From Batkoa obscura (lineage: Eukaryota > Entomophthoromycota > Entomophthoromycetes > Entomophthorales > Batkoaceae): DNA of 64,000 nt. The stretch covers positions 372,001-436,000 of the forward strand of contig JASVEC010000001.1 of assembly GCA_030770535.1 (NCBI GenBank). The letters are read 5' to 3'. A program made the translations under genes and the position numbers. Shown here piece by piece: positions 1-11,799 of the stretch (its first letter is position 1; each line of letters begins with the position of its first letter). The notes below the pieces were generated by a model. It was given only the letters and a program-made list of their open reading frames with translations, searched no databases and had not been told where the DNA came from.

Positions 1-1064
1 GTAATTAAAAATAAATTCCATCTAAGTGTAAAATCGAGTCGATTTATATACCCTTATTGAATCACAACTTAATTAATAAAATATATATATATGAATTAAG
101 TTATGATCATGTTTTAAATGCTTATCGACTCAAATGGAATATTAACTTTTTAAAATATATATCTCGGTACTTTCTAATTTAGGATCGAATAATATCATCA
201 ATAAAATATTCATATGGAGTGGCTTGAAGTTAATATAAAACTACCAATCAATTGATAGGAAACAAAACTAGATTAATTCAAACAATCAATGTTCTGTTCC
301 ACTGGATTCTTAATTTCTATTTCTATTTCTACTTTATAAATTTACTAGCTTGGCTTAAATTTTTGATTTTTGATTGATGAATAAGTTATTTAGAAAGTAG
401 TAGATTGTTTAGTACTTAAAATAAAATTAGAAGTTGGAATTTAAGGCATAAGGTAGTCAGGTAGTATATTAAATTTCGTAAATCATATGAGATGAATAGC
501 TTAATCATCATGTTTTAAAGACATTACGAGTTCAAAAGTCTTCTTAAAATACACTGAAATACAACGGTTCTTTACTTTATTATTGTATTATTAAATTTTT
601 TAATTTTATAAAAAAAATCTGAACCTTTGGTCTAGAACTTTACTATTGACGGGGAATGGATCCCTTATAAGGACATATTTTTGATTTTGTGGCATGTATT
701 TCTTATACAAAGTTAATATACTATTGAAGATAATAGCTAATCCATTAAGGTAATGCTTTAAAGCATTTATTTGATAATAACTTGTCTTTAACTCTGGTGA
801 TATTATCTTTGTATCAAGTAATATATGGTATATAGGTTGAGGTCGTAAATCTGATTTTGTTGATTTTATATAGTAGCTAAGGATATGCTCAATTGGTTTA
901 TGTAATATATGTATCATTTTATTATTAACTAATAATTTGTCCTAATTTCAAGTTGAAAAAGGGAAAAATAGTTGAAACAAAAAAACATATCCAAATAATG
1001 GCTTTATCTGGCCTATAAAAGTCACAACTGATTTATTAACCTAAAGAGCCATAAAGTACTATCT

Positions 1065-1162
1065 AATGGGGATGTTTTTTTTGGTTTCATTACTTTTTCC
1101 ATTTTTTAAGCGCTATTTAAGTAGAAGTTGTTAGTAAAATTCTTAAAAAATATATCCCCTAA
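1065..1162 (+). mobile_element. 105-base TIR element (MITE-like), copy 1
   Basis: Begins TGGGGATGTTTTTTTTGG, has the central palindrome AAGCGCTATTT, and ends in TATATCCCC. It matches the other copies listed here over its whole length. The outer TA is not clear in this copy, so it is somewhat worn. Confidence 0.8.
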
Positions 1163-1227
1163 TTGTATTTATTGAGGATATAATCTATATGTACCTTTTA
1201 GCCATTTCTATTTAGGAAAAATAAGAT

Positions 1228-1269
1228 GCTCTATTATAAGGCTATTTAGCTCGTTACTTATAATAGAGC
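1228..1269. repeat. 13-base perfect inverted repeat
   Basis: GCTCTATTATAAG at 1228-1240 pairs perfectly with CTTATAATAGAGC at 1257-1269 around a 16-base loop. Role unknown; it may be a fragment of another inverted-repeat element. Confidence 0.5.
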
Positions 1270-1917
1270 TATTATGCTAAAACTCAGGGGATAGTAAAAA
1301 AACTATTCAAAGAGTAGTATTTATTACCATCAAATGAAAGTAGCCATTTTTGATGGCTATAAATACCGTAAATGAAAACAATAAGATCATAGATAACTAT
1401 GGTATAATAAATTGAACAGTGAAAATAGTGCTTAAAATGAAAAAATATAAAATGGTTCACTAATAATTAGATAATCATAAGTTCGTACATTTAAAATTTA
1501 TTACGGTGCAATAAAAAAGGACTAATTGATTGTGTTCAAAGAAAGGATTATTTTAACTATATTTGTAAGATTAATGTATAAATATAGAATTTAATCATAT
1601 TTATTAGAAATTAATATAAAGATAAAAAGTCTAGACCTTTTTATTGAGTCTAACTTTATTACTCCAGTTTTATTTTAAAGTCAAGAAAAGAACACTAGAT
1701 AGTTTGAAATACAAAATTAAATAAGGGAGGTAAGTAAAATAACATTTCAATAATAATAGCTTTGGTAAATTTAAAAACATTTATAAAATTTAAGTCAGAC
1801 ACTTATTTCAAAACACGAAACGTTATTTATTTGATTCAAAATGATTACAAAAGGATAATAAAACACGAAGAGGATAAATACAAAGAAAAAGGGTAATTGT
1901 CAGATTAGGAAGATAAA

Positions 1918-2310
1918 TCAAAATTTAAATATCCTACAACTATTCATTGTTGAAGCCCAATAATGGGAGAATACTCTCTTTACACTTGGATCATCACTCT
2001 GGATTATTATTATATTGTCATCCATGGATTCTTCTTCTGAATTGGTTGTGCTAATGTCAGGACTATCTGAAGGATTTATAGCTTTATTATTTACATAGGT
2101 TAACTCATTAGAGATTAACCGCTTTCCTCTATTATCCTTAGCCCGACGATTTTGAAACCAAATTTGAATCTTACGTTGCTCTATTCCCATCCTTGAAGCT
2201 AACTCTTTTCTTGTTTTTAAGCTAGGTCGTGGGTTATTGTTATATAAGGCTTCTAGCATATTTACGTGACTATCAAGTAGTCGAAAACGAAATTGATTGG
2301 GTTCATGCAT
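1918..2310 (-). CDS. Small homeodomain protein (copy 1)
   Basis: An intronless 130-residue reading frame. Residues about 8-60 form a homeodomain: the third helix reads RKIQIWFQNRRAK, with the invariant Trp, Phe, Asn and Arg of the DNA-contacting helix, preceded by a helix 1 containing LEALYNNN. After it comes a Ser/Asp/Glu-rich linker and then a C-terminal box, SHYWASTMNSC, near residues 115-125. The box is almost identical in the second homeodomain gene at 5195-5581, so the two are paralogues. A TATAAATA box lies 53 bases upstream of the ATG. The likely role is a nuclear sequence-specific transcription factor. The function of the C-terminal box is unknown; it could be a partner-binding or repression motif (inference). 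Confidence 0.88.
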   Translation of the reverse strand: MHEPNQFRFRLLDSHVNMLEALYNNNPRPSLKTRKELASRMGIEQRKIQIWFQNRRAKDNRGKRLISNELTYVNNKAINPSDSPDISTTNSEEESMDDNIIIIQSDDPSVKRVFSHYWASTMNSCRIFKF

Positions 2311-2362
2311 CTTTTAATTTCAATATTAAAAAAATATAAAACAGCATAGTTCTTGTTGTTGG

Positions 2363-2370
2363 TATTTATA
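2363..2370 (-). promoter_or_regulatory. TATA box of homeodomain gene 1
   Basis: TATAAATA on the minus strand, 53 bases before the ATG at 2310. The same motif at nearly the same distance precedes the subtilisin and GH15 genes. Confidence 0.55.
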
Positions 2371-4657
2371 CTTCTTTTTGATCATTTTTTTTAATTTATT
2401 ACTTTTTATTATTGGCACCCTTGTAATTATTTTATATAATTTAATACTCATTAAATGTAGTTTTTGATTAAGTTTTTTGAAAATCTAGACAAACAACTCA
2501 AGAATTCCAAAGTAGCAAAATAAATTAGGCTAAACATATAAATATAGAATATCATCTCGCTGCAATAGTTTAACTATTTTCAACTAACTATGAAATGTAA
2601 TAATTGATATTACATTATTTTGCAATTATTTAATACATCTTCTATTACTGAATTAAGTGAAAGCATTTTATTTGTTTTATCAGTTAAACAAATTTAGCAA
2701 TGGTTAGAGGTTTAATCGTATTTTTGTTGATACTTCAAGGATCTTTTTAGCATCATTTTTAATGCTGATAAATGAAGATATTTCAAAGACATAAGAGCCA
2801 CACTTGTTATGGTGTGGGTTTAATGAGGTATTAAATGTTGTTACGTTAATAAAGTTCAAAGATCATTAAGGTAAAATTATGAAATATTTCATTAATAGAA
2901 TCTATACGTTTAAATAAATTTTATTGTAAATAAATTTATTATATAATTCGCCTTTTAGCGTATATTGCTAAATATATTTTAAATTACAAAGATTAATAAA
3001 ACTACTCATTGATTTTTTATAGTTCACCCATTGATATGAATATATATGAAATAGAATAACTATTGCTTAATTTAAATTTTTATAATAAAGATTGTTTAAT
3101 AATAATCAAAGTTAACAGCTAAAAACCTTTTATTAATATTAATTTAGCCTAATTATAAATATAGATGATTTTTAATTCCGCTTTTAAACTCGATGTATTC
3201 ACTTTGATTCTTTCTAGTCATTCAGAGCTCTTGCTCTTTATAAACGAAACTAAAGTTTTAAAATTTATGTAGCTATATGCATCACTGAGATAAGTTAACG
3301 CTGTAGTTATTTTTTTACGACTTATTTTAAAGCATAAGTAAAGAGTAAGTGTTTAAGATATTAACAATTTATTAGCATCTATTTAGGCAAAGTGTCCAGT
3401 TCAACCATTTTTTATTAAGTTTGTTATGTTATAAATTTGAGCCTTAAAATACAAAATTTTAAATCACCTTATATATCAACTTTAAACTTGATTTTGGTTG
3501 AACCATATATATAATAATAAGCTATCATATTTTTTCATTTTTAATAAACGCGATAGAATAGTAAATTTAATACTTCGTAAAAGTATAAATATGGTTCATT
3601 TCCACTTATTGGTAAGCAATAAATAAGTATTTAAATCATATTTCGGTAAAATAAACTTTGAGCGTAAATTTACATAGATGGAAGTGTAACATCTAATTTT
3701 GGGTTTTTAGTTTACAAAAAAAGTTTAACTGAATGCCTTAATCATAACCAAAACTCCGTAATCAAATTATTATAAGTAGAAATAATGTAAATTTACAATT
3801 TTAGACTAATTACCCTTATATCTACTAGCATTTAGATATGGGGCTATATTGTTTTATGAAAAATTGTTTCATTTGTAATTGTATATTGTTTAGCTAATGT
3901 ATTTGGTTATAAAACGTCAGAATTCAAGTAGATTGAATACAATGCTTGTAACTTTCAAGTAAATTAAGATAAAGTTTGCCTCCTGTTTTGTATTCTAATT
4001 ACTGTCAACCTATTGGTCTTAAAGAAAACTTTCCCCTTATTATATCTCTCATATCTGGTAAGGGTTGTCTATTTCTTTACCTTTGAAGAATTAGATTTTG
4101 GTGATATGTAGGCTTACATAAAATTTTAAGCTTATATCATTGATTTGTAATAATATTTCATTACTTGTTCTAATATTATGTGACACATGTTATATATGGG
4201 TAAATTAAAAATTTGGATAAAATTAGAAATAAAACTTCCCAGTTTGATTTGGATTAAATCTAAAAATCTGTAAGTATCATTTTTTATATGTATAAAATTA
4301 TAGAAGATTTATGAGTAAAATAATCAAATAAAAAATATTACAATATAAGTTTGTTTTGAAATTAAATTAAGCTTCAGATTTTGACTCATATTCAGCTTTA
4401 GAATTTGGAATTTCACAAAATTATAAAATAGCCTAAAAATATTAAACTATCCAAATAGTAGTTTGATATACTGGAATGGTCCTTATAAATTATCAATAAT
4501 TTATAATTCAAGTGATACTACCTATTTGTTTTATTAGCGTTATGTATAAAAGTCAATATTTAAAACTTTAACATTAGGAACTTTCTATAATTGTAAAATT
4601 GAAATAAACTTATATTAAGCGAAAGTAAACAAGAAATTTAATAAATTTTAAGGCTAA

Positions 4658-4764
4658 ATATGAGGGTATTTTTTTTGGCTTCATCACTTTTTCCATCTTT
4701 TAAGCGCTATTTGAGTGGAAAAATTGATAGTAAAACTCTTAAACACAAAAATATATCCCCATAT
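4658..4764 (+). mobile_element. 105-base TIR element, copy 2
   Basis: Starts ATATGAGGGTATTTTTTTTG, carries AAGCGCTATTTGAGTGG in the middle and ends ATATATCCCCATAT. Both ends are flanked by TA. Confidence 0.85.
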
Positions 4765-4996
4765 AATAAATGCGACGTTTTAGCAAGTACTTTTCATATT
4801 TGTTTATAGTATTCACTTCTATCAAATATCGGTAAATGGGTACGTGTATTGTTTTTTTGTAGTAAATTTATATGCTAAAGAAAAAGTATTGTTTGAAGGA
4901 ATTTAATACTATGAGTAAATGTTAAATTTGATTCATCCATAGTAATTTGATATTGTAAGTTTATTAAATACCAAAATTATGATTTCCATTTTAAAC

Positions 4997-5103
4997 ATAT
5001 GTGGGTGTTTTTTTTGGTTTCATTATTTTTTCCATTTTTTAAGCGCTATTTGAGTGGAAAGATTGTTAGTAAAATTCTTAAACAAAAAAATACATCCCCA
5101 TAT
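4997..5103 (+). mobile_element. 105-base TIR element, copy 3
   Basis: Starts ATATGTGGGTGTTTTTTTTG and ends AAATACATCCCCATAT-like, with the central AAGCGCTATTTGAGTGG. It lies about 90 bases beyond the 3' end of the second homeodomain gene. Confidence 0.87.
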
Positions 5104-5194
5104 TTTGAATTCATATTATGTTGCATTAAAATAATTTTATTGAATGATAATAAAAAAGATAAATAAAAATTAAACAGAAAAATTAATAAAGGGG

Positions 5195-5581
5195 TTAGAA
5201 CTGAAGCATTTTGCAACTATTCATAGTTGAAGCCCAGTAATGCGATAAAATTCTCGTGGTGTTATGTTCTTTGAGGTTATTTGTTTGAGTGTCTATTGGA
5301 GACAACCCTTCTGAACTGACCGAGCTGCAATCAGGACTGCCATGATTTGTAACTTCACTATTTAAATGGTTTAAACTAGCTGTAGTTGATTGTGCTTCCC
5401 TGACCTCTTTAGCTCTACGATTTTGAAACCAGATCTGTACCTTACGTTGTTCAATACCCATTCTTAAAGCTAACTGCTTCCTTATTTTTAAACCAGGTCT
5501 GGAATTTTCATTGTATAAGGTTTCTAGTAGGTTTATATGACTTTTAAGTAACCTTGGACGAATATCTAAATTTTTTGGCAT
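5195..5581 (-). CDS. Small homeodomain protein (copy 2)
   Basis: An intronless 128-residue frame, paralogous to the gene at 1918-2310. The homeodomain covers residues about 8-60, with third helix RKVQIWFQNRRAK and the conserved MGIEQRK stretch before it. A Ser-rich linker follows, and the protein ends with the box SHYWASTMNSC plus a short hydrophobic tail. The linker has diverged freely between the two paralogues while both ends are conserved, which argues that the terminal box is under selection. Both genes lie on the same strand about 2.9 kb apart, consistent with tandem duplication. Likely a nuclear DNA-binding regulator; its targets cannot be told from the sequence. Confidence 0.88.
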   Translation of the reverse strand: MPKNLDIRPRLLKSHINLLETLYNENSRPGLKIRKQLALRMGIEQRKVQIWFQNRRAKEVREAQSTTASLNHLNSEVTNHGSPDCSSVSSEGLSPIDTQTNNLKEHNTTRILSHYWASTMNSCKMLQF

Positions 5582-5621
5582 TATACAATAAATCCAAGTT
5601 TATATCAATGATTTTTTATTA

Positions 5622-5629
5622 TTTATATA
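5622..5629 (-). promoter_or_regulatory. TATA box of homeodomain gene 2
   Basis: TATATAAA on the minus strand, about 41 bases before the ATG at 5581. Confidence 0.5.
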
Positions 5630-6823
5630 CCCTATGTTTTGTGTTTTTACATTAAAATTCCCACTTCACCAATACAAAAAATTGTATTAATCCGAGTTGT
5701 GATTAATATTACAAACATATTCCTATAAATGCTTATATTATCAACCTCGACCATTTCTTTATTTATCTTCCAAGGATTAAAATAGAAACTATAACTATAA
5801 ATCTGACTGTGTAATAACCTGTTTTATTGATTTTAACGATAATATAATCTTAAAATCTAATCTTATTGCTAAGTAGTATTTAGCTATTATTTTATTAAAT
5901 CCTCTTCTATACTTTTTAGGGAATTTTCATTTAATTTTTATCACAAATTAGATTAAAAATAAAAAGGCTTTAAGTTGTAATAACATCGCCTTATCTTCCT
6001 TCATTACTTTCTTTCCTTTTCTGGGTTTTCACAATTTTTTTTACATTGGGCGTTAATCATATAACTTAAATAGATTAATTTTGCTTATTAATATTTAGTA
6101 CTGCTTTTATTAATAAATTTAATATTGTATCACTAAAAATAGACTTTAGGAAACAATTAATTAAGCATATGGTTACCTATCTAATGTGAAATGAAACACT
6201 TGGCGTTTTTTTTAGAGTCGAAAAATAAACAATATTAAATCAAATGTAATATTTAGACTTTATTTTTCACTATTATATGAACCTTTTATCATTATATTGT
6301 AATATTATAATGCGATAATACAATGCTATTTTTTCAACGATACTTACTAAACTAAGGAGTCCAATTTATTATTTATTAACCTTAAAATAGTTAATGCTTC
6401 AAATCACAAAGGCCAATGGGGAAGAAAGGTGGGTTATGCTTGGTAAGAATTTTTTACGTATTGAGCAATATACTCATAAGGACCTTAAACATTGTGTTTT
6501 ATCAATGTGAATGTATGCTTGTATCTACCTTTGAAGCTAAAACCATAGAAAAAAGCTGGGGATAATCATAGTACATTTATTCACTTCGGGAGATTTACAG
6601 AATATTATTTATGAGATAATTTTTAAAAATTGATGTTTGAAGTCTTACAATTTTAAATTAGTTTATATTAATATTCGGAATTAAAGTAAAGCCCTTTTTT
6701 CAAACAGCGACCATATATTTCAAAATAATGTTAAGATGGTATAAGGTTGTTTCTAAAGTAATCTCCCTTTTTGGGCAAATTCACTATCACAAGGATACAA
6801 AATTACTATAGTTAAACTTTTTT

Positions 6824-6928
6824 ATATGAGAATATATTTTTTGTTTAAGAATTTTACAAATAATTTTTCCACTTAAACAGTGCTAAAAAAATGGAAAAAG
6901 TGATGAAATAAAAAAAACACCCTCATAT
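6824..6928 (-). mobile_element. 105-base TIR element, copy 4 (inverted)
   Basis: Read on the minus strand it begins ATATGAGGGTGTTTTTTTTA and matches the family to the other end. The central palindrome is slightly altered. Confidence 0.82.
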
Positions 6929-7373
6929 GAATTTTTTTTAAATATAAAAAGCACTTCTTATTGTAACCAACAGTCTTTTTATTGTTTTTGCCCCAAAAAA
7001 GGAGATTGCTTTAGAAATAACCTGAAACCTCTCCTGGTGTAGCTGTAGCCATTCACTATAAAAATTCCTTTAAAACATAATATCTTAAATTAATTTTATT
7101 GCTTTTAAAATTTAGATCTTAATAAAAAGTTAGTTTTAATAACAAACCAAGATCGGCCATTAGAAAAAATAGAAATAAGATGTTAGAGAAAAAAAATACC
7201 AACACCAAAGTTTTGAACTAATTTACTGGATTGCCTAAATTTTTAAAAAAAAGGTGGAGATTAAAATTTAATTTAATCTGTTTTGAATTGATATTTTTTA
7301 GAACTACGCCACAATATTTTGATTTAAAATAAATTTTCATTCGTAACCTTTCTTCATAACGTTAACTTTTAAA

Positions 7374-8534
7374 ATGGATTTAAGTCATAGCTATTTTTTA
7401 AAAGATAATTATTTAGCCACCACTTTGGTGTTTACCGTGCTTTATCAATTATCCTTTTTTGCGGTTGCGTATATTAATAAATTTGATAAAGTAACTGATT
7501 TTGCTGGGGGCTCAAATTTTGTACTTTTGGCAGGGTTAACTTTCTTTTTAAATCAAGTATATTTTGTATAAAGGTATCTTAGATAGATTAATAATATTTT
7601 TTTATAAAATTTAGAATCAAACTCCAAGAAGCCAATTGGCTACTGTTGCAATTATATTATGGGGAATTAGAATTAGCGGTAATTACCTTTTCATTTAATC
7701 TTTATTATATAATATTTGGCCTTAGGTTTTTTGTTATATCGAATCTTAAAAACCGAAGAAGACAAAAGATTTGACGAGTTACGCAACGATTTTTGGAAAT
7801 TTTTAGGATTTTGGGTCTTTCAAATGGCTTGGGTTTGGACTGTCTCATTACCTGTAACTGTTGTTAATTTAGAAGCCAGTTATACTCCGGACCCTCCTTT
7901 AAATTTGACAACAGATATTTTAGGAATTTTGATGTTTTTAGCTGGTCTCATTATCGAAACTAGTAAATTAATATTTCTCATACTTTACAATCTTTACTAA
8001 CACTATTTATCTAATAGTATCAGATGTTGAAAAAGTATTAATTAACAATTCCATTCATATATAAATATATACTAATATTTATACTTTAGTTCATGCACCG
8101 TGAAAGTAAACCTAAGCCTACCCAAATATTAAATTCAGGATTGTGGAAATATTCTAGACATCCTAACTATTTTGGAGAAATTTTATTATGGTAATTTTTA
8201 AACTCATAGCCGAAATTAAAATTAAACGATATTTTGAAGGTGGGGAATTTATGTATTCAGCTTACCAATAACAAGCGAAACTGGAGTTTTAACCATTTCA
8301 AGTCCTCTTTTCATCACTTTGTTGCTACTTTTTGTCAGTGGAATACCTTTAAGCGAACCCAACATGGAAAAGAAATTTATTGATGCTGGGAAACAAAGCG
8401 AATATACAGAATATATTAATAAAACCAGTCCGCTTATTCCTCTACCAAACATGGTTTATAAATCTTTACCAAGATGGACTAAATTTGCTTTATTTGAGTT
8501 TCCCATGTATCGTTATAAACAAAAGGTCGATTAA
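7374..8534 (+). CDS. DUF1295-family membrane reductase-like protein
   Basis: Six exons: 7374-7556, 7615-7678, 7726-7962, 8018-8034, 8090-8190 and 8240-8534, giving 298 residues. Frame is kept across every junction. The C-terminal half carries the hallmark [20 protein letters not shown], shared by DUF1295 proteins, steroid 5-alpha-reductases and isoprenylcysteine methyltransferase relatives. Several hydrophobic segments precede it, so it is a multi-pass membrane protein, probably in the endoplasmic reticulum. By family analogy it may act on a lipid with NAD(P)H, but the substrate cannot be predicted. Exon 4 is only 17 bases long, so automatic gene finders are likely to split or truncate this gene. 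Confidence is high for the family and low for the reaction. Confidence 0.88.
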
Positions 8535-9668
8535 ATATGATATTGTGTATTGATATAAGCTCAAATAGTGTGTATTCTATAGTATAATACTATGCTTCCA
8601 ACTTTTCATCATTTATTTTTTAAAAGAGTATAATAAAATTGTAAATTATTACTTTGTTTTTTCATGCGAGTAGTTTACATTTCAAAATAGAAAGTGAATT
8701 TATAGTAAAAAGAGTTGTATGTGCTATAGTTTATATTGAAGTAACTTGGAAATTTTATAAAAGTGAATATAAACAAAAGCCCTAAAAATATTTATATTAC
8801 TTTAAGAAATCTCTAGTGGATTTTAAAATCTTTCAAAGCCTGGGTGTTTTAAAAATGAAAAGAAACTGAAGGAAATTAAGAGTCAAAGTGGACAAGAGCA
8901 AAAAGAGGAATTGATAAAAAAATTATGATTATTAGACATTACAGCAATACATTTATTTAAAAAACTTGAGAATTTGAAGAGTTTATATATAGAGTACTGG
9001 AAGAATATTTGAAAGTTTTAAAAGTTTTTTAGTGGATAATTTAGACTACGACGTCTTTAACAGGCCAGGTCTCTTTAGTGTGTAACCCATCCTTTGGTCT
9101 TACTAAAGCTCAAAGCTCAAAGCTCAAACCTTGAAGTTCAACTTGGGAAAGTCGAAATAAAAACTTAATAAAAGAATTACGGTTATCTAAAAGTTTTTAA
9201 ATTAAGAGTTACTTTGTTTAAACATTTGTTATTACTCTTCTGATTTGAAAAATATGAGAGTGTTTTTTTTGGTTTTATTACTTTTTCCATTTTTTAAGTG
9301 CTGTTTGGGTGGAAAAATTGCTAGTAAACTTCTTAAAAAGAATACATTCTCATATGTATTTTGTCTAAATTACAAGAGTAATAGATGGCTTAAGTTTTAT
9401 CAATGATGTTTTAGTCTTTTCAATTAAATAAACACTACAAGACTTCTTATTTTACAAAACACATCAAAATATGAAAATTTCGGACTTACATGAAATATTC
9501 AAATCTAAAATAAAAAACTTAACTCCGACTTTTTCAAAGGTATTAATAATCAGAGTTATATTATGTAAAGAGCTAATGAATGATGTTTCTTTATTAGTAA
9601 TGGGTATGGCGATATTAATACTTAAGTAGGGCTACTAATGGAAAACATAAAAATTTATAATATATCCA
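8535..9668. other. Intergenic with one TIR element
   Basis: Holds copy 5 of the 105-base element (9252-9355). A slightly GC-richer patch near 9050-9140 contains a direct repeat of AAAGCTC (three units) and a CTTTAGT/ACTAAAG inverted pair. I see no gene. Confidence 0.55.
9252..9355 (+). mobile_element. 105-base TIR element, copy 5
   Basis: Starts ATATGAGAGTGTTTTTTTTG and ends ACATTCTCATAT. The central motif is worn to AAGTGCTGTTTGGGTGG. Confidence 0.82.
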
Positions 9669-10712
9669 ATGGTTAAGAATATCAAGGTAGTTTTTCAAAG
9701 TGTTCCACGTGGTCTGCCAAAGGTTGACGAAACCTTCAAAGTAGTCTATGAAGATATTGATATAGATAATATTAAAATAATTCACCAAGAGCTTTTAGTG
9801 AAAATTATGTATATCTCCATTGATCCGTATACACGTTGGCGAATGGGAGATGAAGATACACAAAATATGGTATCATCTTTTAAGATAGGGTCACCAATCC
9901 GTAGCGGGGTTATTGCACAAGTTTTAAAATCCGAAAGCGACCAGTATAAAGTAGGGGATTTTGTTATAACCATTGGAGATTGGGCAAAATATTCTATTGT
10001 AGATGTAAATGTAACGGAGCCTATCCCAAAGAAAACAAATGCACAAATACCATTATCCTATTATTTAAGCATCGTAGGTATATTAGGAGCTACTGCTTAC
10101 GTTGGTTTGCACACTGTCTGTGAGCCTATAAAAAGAGGAGAAACTATTTTTATTTCAGCAGCTTCAGGTGCGGTAGGACAAATCGTTGGACAGTACAGTA
10201 AATTATTAGGATTAAATGTGGTCGGGTCTGCAGGTAGTGATGAAAAAGTTGACTTCCTTTTAAATGAATTAAAATTTGATTCTGCTTTTAATTATAAAAA
10301 CGAAAAGAATTTTGCTTCAGCTCTTAAACAGCATTGCCCTGACGGGATTGATATTTATTTTGACAATGTAGGTGGAGAAATGTTGGATGCAGTATTGGAA
10401 GTAGCTAATAATGAATGCCGTATAAGCGTATGTGGTATGATTTCGCAATACAATAATACCAATAATAGGGATGGTTTACATAATTTTATGAACGTTTTAA
10501 GCAAAAGGATTAAAATGCAAGGGTTTGGTGTTGCTTTTAGAAGAGATCTTTGGCCAAAATCTAATGAAGTTTTTAGTAAATATTTGGAAGAAGGCAGAAT
10601 TCAATATAAAGAAGATTTATCTTTTGGTGTTGAAAGTTTACCTGGAGCGTTTATTGGTATGCTTCAAGGTAGAAACTTTGGCAAGGCTATAGTCAAAGTT
10701 GATGATACTTAA
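9669..10712 (+). CDS. NADP-dependent zinc-free MDR oxidoreductase
   Basis: An intronless 347-residue frame of the medium-chain dehydrogenase/reductase superfamily, in the zinc-free branch that includes alkenal double-bond reductases and leukotriene B4 12-hydroxydehydrogenase. An N-terminal GroES-like half contains YISIDPYTRWRM. A Rossmann fold follows with the nucleotide-binding stretch SAASGAVGQIVGQ near residues 163-175, and then YFDNVGGEMLDAVL near 232-245, which is typical of the family. The zinc-binding cysteines of alcohol dehydrogenases are absent. It likely reduces the alpha,beta double bond of unsaturated aldehydes or ketones in the cytosol, a detoxifying role in relatives. The exact substrate is unknown. 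Confidence 0.92.
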   Translation: MVKNIKVVFQSVPRGLPKVDETFKVVYEDIDIDNIKIIHQELLVKIMYISIDPYTRWRMGDEDTQNMVSSFKIGSPIRSGVIAQVLKSESDQYKVGDFVITIGDWAKYSIVDVNVTEPIPKKTNAQIPLSYYLSIVGILGATAYVGLHTVCEPIKRGETIFISAASGAVGQIVGQYSKLLGLNVVGSAGSDEKVDFLLNELKFDSAFNYKNEKNFASALKQHCPDGIDIYFDNVGGEMLDAVLEVANNECRISVCGMISQYNNTNNRDGLHNFMNVLSKRIKMQGFGVAFRRDLWPKSNEVFSKYLEEGRIQYKEDLSFGVESLPGAFIGMLQGRNFGKAIVKVDDT

Positions 10713-11799
10713 CTTTACTTTTGTGATAATCGTAAAATAATTAATAAAGTCTTTTCATAAAGCCTAAGCATACCCTATTAATAGTTATGAATTAATTTTT
10801 ATTATCAAATTTTCTTAAATATAAAGCTCCTGCTTGTTTAAGTTTTTAGTTCTGTATGTGCAATTTTTTTATGCATCTGCTAGAAAGTTATTAAAAGGAC
10901 TTAAATAGCACAAATTCAAAAATATATTATAGATATATTTAAAATCCAAGTCTACAAAAAAGCAAACTTATAGCTTGTTAATAAAATAGTTTATTTTTGC
11001 TTCAATACAGGATTTTGTAGAAGATACACAGTAATTACTATCAACCATGTTGTATTTATAGGCTGATTATAGTTAAAAGGTTACAAGCTGCTTTAAAGCT
11101 CATAAGGATGGGTTTGTTTAGAACATTCGGATTTGTTAAATCTAAAAGTAAAGATTTGTAAATTTACAGCAACAGTGTTATTACAATACACAATCTAATA
11201 TTGATTTAATAATTAAATTTCATTCTCAATATATATATGGACTGCTAATATCGCTGTTATATAATATAGAATGGTATTATCGCTACAGCTTTGGTGAAAT
11301 AAACATAAATACAAAATTGTACAAACCAATCAATAAATTAAAGATAAAGACGTAAAAAGGATGTACATCTTTGAAATTGTTTTATAAAGGATAGGTATTG
11401 TAAAAACTCTACTATTCCTTGATAACATATATAATATCTTATCACAATACCTTATAAAAAAGTTGATTCTCGTATATTTAATAAAACTATATAGACTTTT
11501 ACTTCACTATCAATATGTAAGATTCAATTGTACAAAGCTTGAGCCTGCTATTACTATAACAAAATTAATATTATGGTGAATTGGAAAACATTGGTTATTA
11601 AGTTATAAATAAACTAATTTCGAGTAAGCTAGCTACTAAAGAAAAAAATATATATAAACGCATCCATTTACAGACTTTAATAATTAAAAACATTCCGTTT
11701 AAATATCGTATAGTTAAACTACTATTAACTACAACAATCAATTGTCATTTAATTAATACACTCAATACTATATAACATTTTTACAATTACTGATAAAAA
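10713..11799. other. Intergenic; includes promoter of deacetylase relic
   Basis: AT-rich. The last ~160 bases (about 11640-11799) resemble the sequence just upstream of the deacetylase gene at 26030, so the duplication included the promoter. Nothing else recognised. Confidence 0.55.

Larger units (their letters stand above)
1..1917. other. Intergenic, AT-rich, no gene recognised
   Basis: No coding region that I can support. It contains one copy of the 105-base inverted-repeat element (1065-1162) and a perfect 13-base stem hairpin (1228-1240 with 1257-1269). The rest is AT-rich sequence without recognisable structure. Confidence 0.6.
2311..5194. other. Intergenic between the homeodomain genes
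   Basis: About 2.9 kb of AT-rich DNA. It holds the promoter of the left homeodomain gene at its left end and two copies of the 105-base element (4658-4764, 4997-5103) near its right end. I see no gene in it. Confidence 0.6.
5582..7373. other. Intergenic, AT-rich
   Basis: Contains the promoter of the second homeodomain gene and one minus-strand copy of the 105-base element (6824-6928). I see no gene in the remainder. Confidence 0.6.

Noticed and set aside
606-917. 103-codon minus-strand frame
   Set aside because: No recognisable motif, AT-driven composition (Ile, Tyr, Lys, Leu) and no promoter signal; probably chance.
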